Part shown: in pieces, positions 6,602-10,317 of the stretch
How positions within the stretch are numbered: the stretch's first letter is position 1
Layout: every line of letters starts with the position of its first letter
Origin: Alistipes sp.
GTDB taxonomy: Bacteria > Bacteroidota > Bacteroidia > Bacteroidales > Rikenellaceae
Assembly: GCA_031285485.1 (NCBI GenBank)
Contig: JAITWC010000113.1
Span: forward strand, 1 to 10,317
Direction: 5' to 3'
Length of the DNA stretch: 10,317 nucleotides
Notes under the pieces: generated by a model
Database searches by the model: none
Told to the model about the DNA's origin: nothing
Seen by the model: only the letters and a program-made list of their open reading frames with translations
Program-made: the position numbers and the translations under genes

Positions 6602-7113
6602 ACGGGAGCCTGAAATATCTTTCCGAAGCCGAGGTATTCGTGGACACGGTGTTCTCCATTGAGTCGGGCGCAGGCAACGGCAATCGGTTCTATCTGGCGG
6701 ACTACACCACTATGGACGAGTTCACGACCGACTGCGGGAATTGGTTCGAGGAGGATAACCCCGAATACGTCTATTCCGAGTGGTGGGGCATCCCCGACCT
6801 GCTGATCAACGAGAGGTGGCTATGCCCCAACATCTTCGAGATCAGGGACGCCCTCCAGATGCTCGACCGAGACACCATCGGTTCCTTCAGCCGGTGGTGT
6901 ACCGACAACGGGCACGACATCCGCTCCGATGACCCGATGATGCTCGCGATGCGGTATCAGGATCATGTCCCGCCCACCTGTGAGGCACCCGTCCCGGAGA
7001 TGGCGGAGCCGTCGGACGACAATCCCTTCATCGAGCTGCTGCCGACACCGCTACACCTGCTGCTGGGGCTGGGCTTCGGGCAGGTGGAGATATTCGACGA
7101 CAACTATAACTGA
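6598..7113 (+). CDS. ArdA-like antirestriction protein (DNA mimic)
   Basis: The protein has 171 residues from the ATG at 6598, which overlaps the DUF4326 stop. The frame is open further upstream to 6526, but that would overlap DUF4326 by 76 nt. Its first 120 residues resemble ArdA: DYTTMDEFTTDCGNWF (35-50), then NPEYVYSEWWGIPDLLI (54-70), then CPNIFEIRDALQMLD (76-90), and a following 'WC..NGHDI' block (100-108). By my count there are 33 Asp/Glu against 8 Lys/Arg, a very acidic composition. ArdA proteins copy the shape and charge of bent DNA and block type I restriction-modification enzymes, protecting incoming element DNA. After about residue 123 the sequence turns Pro-rich, then hydrophobic (ELLPTPLHLLLGLGFG, 146-161), unlike the usual third ArdA domain. 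It may be a shortened or diverged variant. Confidence 0.68.
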   Translation: MNGSLKYLSEAEVFVDTVFSIESGAGNGNRFYLADYTTMDEFTTDCGNWFEEDNPEYVYSEWWGIPDLLINERWLCPNIFEIRDALQMLDRDTIGSFSRWCTDNGHDIRSDDPMMLAMRYQDHVPPTCEAPVPEMAEPSDDNPFIELLPTPLHLLLGLGFGQVEIFDDNYN

Positions 7114-7122
7114 AACAGAACC

Positions 7123-7437
7123 ATGCTTATCAACTTTGAATCCCCTGTTCAGCCCGTCGACGCCTGCGCCCGTCAGGCCTTCGTGGAGATACTGAACCTG
7201 ATACTTCTCTCTAAGGATGTCGCCCAGCTTGACCGCCTGCTGCGGAAACACGACATCGGCAAGGAGTATCGCCGTCTGTCGGGCTGGTTCAAATGGTCTT
7301 ATGCCGATTACAGTTTCACGCTGTGGCAGCGCATGGAGTTCGGAAGCGAGGCATGTTTCCGCAACAAAGTTCTTGAAGTCAAACATGTGGCGCTGCTGTG
7401 CGAAGACCGTTACAGGCATCCCGCCGTCATCAACTGA
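7123..7437 (+). CDS. Small hypothetical protein
   Basis: This 104-residue protein starts 9 nt after the ArdA-like stop, with no Shine-Dalgarno sequence. It appears to be a compact helical protein: a hydrophobic helix AFVEILNLILLS (19-30), a basic stretch LDRLLRKHDIGKEYRRLSGWFKW (36-58), then a mixed tail ending near RYRHPAVIN. The single hydrophobic helix is too short and interrupted to claim a membrane anchor. No domain is recognised. Its place in a tightly packed same-strand run, with in-frame codon use like its neighbours, supports it as a real gene. A function cannot be offered. Confidence 0.6.
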   Translation: MLINFESPVQPVDACARQAFVEILNLILLSKDVAQLDRLLRKHDIGKEYRRLSGWFKWSYADYSFTLWQRMEFGSEACFRNKVLEVKHVALLCEDRYRHPAVIN

Positions 7438-7505
7438 CGGTAACGATAAGCACCTCACTGAATGACAACAATAGAATTTCCGCTTAACTACTAAATCTTA
7501 AGATC

Positions 7506-7712
7506 ATGAATACCAACCATTACCCGCTCGGATCGACGTTCGAGCATGAGGGCGTTACGCTCACCGTCGCTCCCGACCGCAACGAACTGGCCTGCAACGA
7601 CTGCTGGTTCGAGAACAGGCCGTCATGCAAACATCCCCATTGCGACGGCAGGCACCGCGCCGACGGGAAGGAAGTCATATTCGTAAAACTCGACGGCGAT
7701 GGACAAGTTTAA
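7506..7712 (+). CDS. Small four-cysteine (zinc-binding-like) protein
   Basis: This 68-residue protein has an N-terminal beta-like stretch (GSTFEHEGVTLTVAP, 9-23) followed by four cysteines at 30, 33, 41 and 46 (CNDCWF, then SCKHPHC). The closing segment is RADGKEVIFVKL (51-62). The layout 'C-x2-C-F, C, C, R-DGK-VIF' recurs in small proteins of Bacteroidetes phages and mobile elements and probably holds one zinc ion. The function is unknown. A 68-nt gap (7438-7505) in which I see no clear promoter separates it from the previous gene. Its end overlaps the next gene by 14 nt, so the pair is likely co-translated. Confidence 0.7.
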   Translation: MNTNHYPLGSTFEHEGVTLTVAPDRNELACNDCWFENRPSCKHPHCDGRHRADGKEVIFVKLDGDGQV

Positions 7713-7932
7713 GGTCAAGGTCAGGTACACGTTCGAGGGCTGGTATGAAATCAAGGCCGAGAGCAAGCAACAAGCCGAAGAGATCGCCCGGCGCGACTGC
7801 GGGTTCGTGATCGGCGGCGACATCCACACTTCCAATGGCATGCACGTCAGAAATTGGGAGTTCGGCACGCATCCCGAAACGCGGATACTCTCCGCACGAC
7901 AGATCGAACAGTCAGCGGGGCAGGGCGAATAA
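7699..7932 (+). CDS. Small hypothetical protein, overlaps upstream gene
   Basis: This 77-residue protein starts inside the last 14 nt of the four-cysteine gene. It begins with MDKFKVKVRYTFEGWYEIKA (1-20), a beta-strand pattern, then a charged helix ESKQQAEEIARRDCGF (21-36). That strand-then-helix order ('v.yt.eg.yeikAes..eAee.A') is common in small mobile-element proteins of unknown function. The C-terminal part is polar. No catalytic motif, signal peptide or membrane segment is seen. Overlap with an upstream gene in the same direction supports translational coupling. No function can be assigned. Confidence 0.6.
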   Translation: MDKFKVKVRYTFEGWYEIKAESKQQAEEIARRDCGFVIGGDIHTSNGMHVRNWEFGTHPETRILSARQIEQSAGQGE

Positions 7933-7976
7933 GTCCGGCCTTCATTTTTCATATACCTCAAACAACAACCAATACC

Positions 7977-8924
7977 ATGAACGAAGCAATCAGCAACATG
8001 ACGGAACCGATGCCTCAAAGACAGGCGTTCGACTTTCAGAACAACCGGGTGGAGGTGATGAATCTCGACACCCTCAAGCGCACCCATCAGGAGGACGGCC
8101 CCGACGGCAACCCGATGCGCGACATCTACCACTTCGACGCCATCGAACGGACAATGGACCTCTGCCGGCACCACAACCTCAATTACGCGCTGGAGGAGAT
8201 CTTCGCAGCGCAGAACAACAGTCGTCATCAGCCCGGGGTGGCGGTGCTCAAGAAGCAGGAGGCCCACTACGGCGAGAAGGCGGTCGAGGCGCACATCCTG
8301 CGGCGCATTTTCACCACGATCCGCATCCGCGATTTCGAGACGGACGAGCTGACCACGACCCTCGTGCTGACCTACCATCAGGACGGCATGCAGGCGGCCA
8401 TAGGCCCGTGCGTTCGGATGTGCCACAACCAGTGCATCCTCTCGCCCGAGCGGACGGTGGCGACCTACGGCAGGAACAAGGTGTCGTTCGAAGCGTTCTT
8501 TGCCACCATCGACGGCTGGTTGAGCGGGTTCGAGGTACAGATGACAGCCGACCGCGAGCGCATCCTGCGCATGAAGAACACGCCCGTCACCGAGCAGGAT
8601 ATTTACATGTACGTCGGCCTGCTGACAGTTTTGCGCGTGGCGCACGACAGCTCCGACAGGCGGCTCAGTTCCCGTGTGGGCACCTACCCGCTCAACCAGA
8701 CGCAGATCAATTCATTCACCGAGGACGTGTTGGTGAAGATGCAGGAGAAGCCTGTGCTGACGGCGTGGAACCTGTACAACATCGCGACCGAGTATTACAA
8801 ACCCGAGCGTGCCGAGATACCGACCCTCGTGCCGCAGAACCTCGCCTTCGCCGACACGCTGGAGCGGTTCATCGCCTTCAGGCAGCCGCAACAGATGGCG
8901 GTACCCGAACGGTTGTCGGCGTGA
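7977..8924 (+). CDS. Plasmid/phage-type protein, distantly DUF3871/DUF932-like
   Basis: This is a 315-residue soluble protein. The frame is open upstream to 7854, but the ATG at 7977 follows the previous stop by 44 nt and begins a typical polar N-terminus, so it is preferred. The middle contains a strand-rich stretch LTTTLVLTYHQDGMQAAIGP (125-144), with cysteines at 145, 149 and 153 (CVRMCHNQC). A later block, VLTAWNLYNIATEYYKPE (260-277), recalls the 'AW-LYN--TEY' segment near the end of DUF932 and DUF3871 proteins. Those families are frequent on Bacteroidetes conjugative elements and have no settled biochemical role; DUF932 has been named a plasmid/phage-like protein. The resemblance is to short motifs only, so the family call is tentative, though the gene itself is well supported by length and composition. 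Confidence 0.55.
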   Translation: MNEAISNMTEPMPQRQAFDFQNNRVEVMNLDTLKRTHQEDGPDGNPMRDIYHFDAIERTMDLCRHHNLNYALEEIFAAQNNSRHQPGVAVLKKQEAHYGEKAVEAHILRRIFTTIRIRDFETDELTTTLVLTYHQDGMQAAIGPCVRMCHNQCILSPERTVATYGRNKVSFEAFFATIDGWLSGFEVQMTADRERILRMKNTPVTEQDIYMYVGLLTVLRVAHDSSDRRLSSRVGTYPLNQTQINSFTEDVLVKMQEKPVLTAWNLYNIATEYYKPERAEIPTLVPQNLAFADTLERFIAFRQPQQMAVPERLSA

Positions 8925-8992
8925 CGGCGGCACAACAAATATTAGCCGGGGGGCGGACAGTACGGTTAGCTCCCCTTAACCAAATCATTTAT

Positions 8993-9454
8993 ATGAAACT
9001 ATCTGAACAGCCTGCGAACCATATTTTGGTCAAGGCGTACACGAACAGCGAATGGGACAGCTGCGATTTCGCCATCGTCTCATGCGACGAAAGCTGGAGG
9101 GAACGGATGACGAAACGATTGGACGCCGTGATGTCCTTTCGCGATGCGACCGACTTTTTGTCACTCAATTATTGGGACGGGAGTGCGGAGTTCTATGCGG
9201 ACAATGATGACAAAATCGTAAAAGTGCTGCCGGATGGCAGGGAGTGGGGATTCGTCGAACTCGAAAATGGAGAAGAAGAGACGTTCGACACTCCCGAGAA
9301 CCGTTTGGACTGCCGTAAAATGGTTATTTACCCGGGTGGCTGTGGTCGCTACCAAGCCTGTGGCAAACACTCGGGCGAGGAGTTCTACACAGTGGAATTC
9401 CCGATCGGTGAGATAATCGAAAGCATCCGAAACCACAAAACATCTGAATCATGA
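8993..9454 (+). CDS. Hypothetical protein
   Basis: This 153-residue acidic, soluble protein starts at the ATG at 8993. The frame stays open far upstream, but that part is a shadow of the preceding gene in another frame. Five cysteines are spread along it (24, 31, 107, 117, 123) without a clear zinc-finger spacing. The middle is strongly acidic (ELENGEEETFDTPEN, 89-103), and the end contains EFPIGEIIESIRNH (135-148). No recognised domain, signal peptide or membrane segment. A 68-nt gap (8925-8992) before it contains a small possible hairpin, GGTTA/TAACC, of uncertain meaning. The stop overlaps the next start as ATGA. Function unknown. Confidence 0.6.
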   Translation: MKLSEQPANHILVKAYTNSEWDSCDFAIVSCDESWRERMTKRLDAVMSFRDATDFLSLNYWDGSAEFYADNDDKIVKVLPDGREWGFVELENGEEETFDTPENRLDCRKMVIYPGGCGRYQACGKHSGEEFYTVEFPIGEIIESIRNHKTSES

Positions 9455-9615
9455 ATGAATCGGAAGGCCGACAGGCCACCCTCGAAACGCCGTACAACGG
9501 TTACCGGAACATCGTCCTCATCGAACGCTCCGGTGACAAATGGACTGCCGAGATATGCGGCTCCGGCAAACAGATCGAAGTGTGGGATGATGAATTCACC
9601 CTCGACGGACATTGA
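9451..9615 (+). CDS. Very small hypothetical protein (54 residues)
   Basis: The ATG at 9451 overlaps the previous stop (ATGA), a common sign of coupled genes. It encodes 54 residues: MNESEGRQATLETPYNGYRN, then IVLIERSGDKWTAEICGSGK, then QIEVWDDEFTLDGH. The alternating strand pattern with a central DKWTAEI suggests a single small beta-sheet domain. It is short, but the overlap, the in-frame third-position GC bias and the gap it fills make it a likely gene. No family recognised. Confidence 0.6.
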   Translation: MNESEGRQATLETPYNGYRNIVLIERSGDKWTAEICGSGKQIEVWDDEFTLDGH

Positions 9616-9639
9616 GAACCTTAAAAACCAGACAAAATC

Positions 9640-9819
9640 ATGACCCTCGAAGAATTCATCAACGACAAACTCTGCCCCGCAGGTGTGGTCACCGCGTGGG
9701 ACGAAACTGTCATCGCCACGGCCTGCCGCCTCGGCGACACGAAGACACTGGCGGCGAAAGTGACTGAGTTGGCAACCAAGGCGGGCGTGGAAGTGCCCGC
9801 CGACTTAACGTTAAAATGA
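9640..9819 (+). CDS. Very small hypothetical protein (59 residues)
   Basis: The ATG at 9640 follows the previous stop by 24 nt and an A-rich stretch, the usual Bacteroidetes start context. The 59 residues begin MTLEEFINDKLCPAGVVTAW and continue with helices DETVIATACRLGDTKTLAAK and VTELATKAGVEVPADLTLK. It looks like a compact all-helical domain. The stop lies 7 nt before the next start. Codon use matches the flanking genes. The function is unknown. Confidence 0.6.
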   Translation: MTLEEFINDKLCPAGVVTAWDETVIATACRLGDTKTLAAKVTELATKAGVEVPADLTLK

Positions 9820-9826
9820 CAACGCC

Positions 9827-10231
9827 ATGAGCACGAGAGAGAAGTACATAGAGATTAAGAACACCCGCCCGAAGATGCACAAATGCTTCTGCGCGTTCAG
9901 TAAGGAACAGTTCGATGCGGGCAAGGCGAAGGCGGGTATTCTGCCCGACGAGAAGATATTCAGCTACGGCTCTGGTCTGTACGGCACGCGGGAGGGGATC
10001 GAGGCGTACCTGAAAGGGATCGACGCCATCCTCGCCCGTATCCCGCGGGAGTGCGACCCGCAGGACGTCTACGACTACGAGTTCGCCAACCATGAGTGCG
10101 AGTATGTCGGCGACGACGCGGAGGCTATCGGGCTGGTGGTGTCATACTTCGGCGAAGAAATCGCCAAAACCGTCAAGCGGCGCTGCGGTTGGGCCGACAT
10201 CGACGGTATGTTCAGCGGGAAAGGCAAATAG
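9827..10231 (+). CDS. Hypothetical protein with CFCAF motif
   Basis: This 134-residue protein starts 7 nt after the previous stop. Near the N-terminus lies KCFCAFSKEQFDAG (19-32), followed by a glycine-containing loop YGSGLYGTREGIEAYLKG (47-64) and a region rich in Asp, Glu and Tyr (DPQDVYDYEFANHECEY, 77-93). The 'FAFS.EQF..G' opening recurs in small proteins of Bacteroidetes phages and mobile elements, but I cannot name the family with confidence. The C-terminal helix EEIAKTVKRRCGWAD (110-124) is basic. It appears soluble, with no signal sequence. It is probably co-transcribed with its neighbours on both sides. Confidence 0.65.
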   Translation: MSTREKYIEIKNTRPKMHKCFCAFSKEQFDAGKAKAGILPDEKIFSYGSGLYGTREGIEAYLKGIDAILARIPRECDPQDVYDYEFANHECEYVGDDAEAIGLVVSYFGEEIAKTVKRRCGWADIDGMFSGKGK

Positions 10232-10270
10232 AACCGAAACTTAATGACAGAACAATCTAAAAATGAAGCA

Positions 10271-10317
10271 ATGAGAGATATAAAATTCAGAGGCAAAGAC
10301 CTCCGTACCGGAAAATG
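10271..10317 (+). CDS. YopX-like protein, N-terminal fragment at window edge
   Basis: The reading frame runs off the right edge. From the ATG at 10271 it encodes MRDIKFRGKDLRTGKW, the characteristic beginning of YopX-family proteins ('MREIKFRGK...GKWVYGD'), which are common in phages and mobile elements and of unknown biochemical role. An in-frame ATG at 10244 would add nine residues (MTEQSKNEA). I prefer 10271 because family members usually start right at this motif, but 10244 cannot be excluded. It follows the previous gene by 39 nt. Confidence 0.7.
   Translation, partial: MRDIKFRGKDLRTGK

Noticed and set aside
7623..8645. A 340-residue minus-strand frame
   Set aside because: It lies opposite several supported + strand genes and has no recognisable domain.
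8945..8985. Small inverted repeat GGTTA/TAACC before the gene at 8993
   Set aside because: Five base pairs with an eight-base loop is too weak to call a regulatory hairpin.

Overview
The window reads as an accessory region of a GC-rich member of the Bacteroidales, probably part of an integrative conjugative element, large plasmid or similar mobile element. Clues to the host are the lack of Shine-Dalgarno sequences ahead of nearly every start, one good Bacteroidetes-type -7 box (TATCTTTG), and the families present: DUF4942-like, DUF4326, ArdA-like, YopX-like and an AbiEii toxin with a HigA-like partner. The high GC content and codon use would suit Alistipes or a relative, but that is inference. 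No rRNA, tRNA, CRISPR array, transposase or integrase was seen.

Layout. Positions 1-180 hold the end of a small helix-turn-helix/excisionase-like gene. A gap (181-410) carries a roughly 188-nt structured inverted-repeat element, copy A. Three + strand genes follow: a zinc-ribbon-like small protein (411-794), a DUF4942-like protein (806-1753), and a 1003-residue fusion of an N6-adenine DNA methyltransferase with a superfamily 2 helicase (1766-4777). Next comes the only minus-strand module, a toxin-antitoxin pair (4783-5952). It has an AbiEii-type nucleotidyltransferase toxin and an XRE antitoxin with a DUF6922-like tail, with a candidate promoter and operator at 5970-6000. The gap at 5953-6298 holds copy B of the structured element (6075-6260). 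From 6299 onward lies a tight run of small + strand genes: DUF4326, an acidic ArdA-like antirestriction protein, several unrecognised small proteins, a 315-residue plasmid/phage-type protein, and at the right edge the start of a YopX-like gene.

How the parts may work together. ArdA is a known inhibitor of type I restriction enzymes. A methyltransferase-helicase fusion without a visible nuclease could modify element DNA or block host restriction, as proposed for DarB-like proteins. The toxin-antitoxin pair could stabilise the element. The small genes look like transfer or establishment-phase accessory genes. These roles are inferred from family resemblance and context.

The most unusual feature is the pair of structured elements. 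They share a near-identical asymmetric core (AAAATCATCCTCG - hairpin - CGGTATTTTC), while their long flanking arms have unrelated sequences that still pair within each copy. They are almost the same length (about 188 and 186 nt), face the same way, and each ends 31-38 nt before a start codon. This is the pattern expected when a folded RNA or single-stranded DNA shape is under selection.
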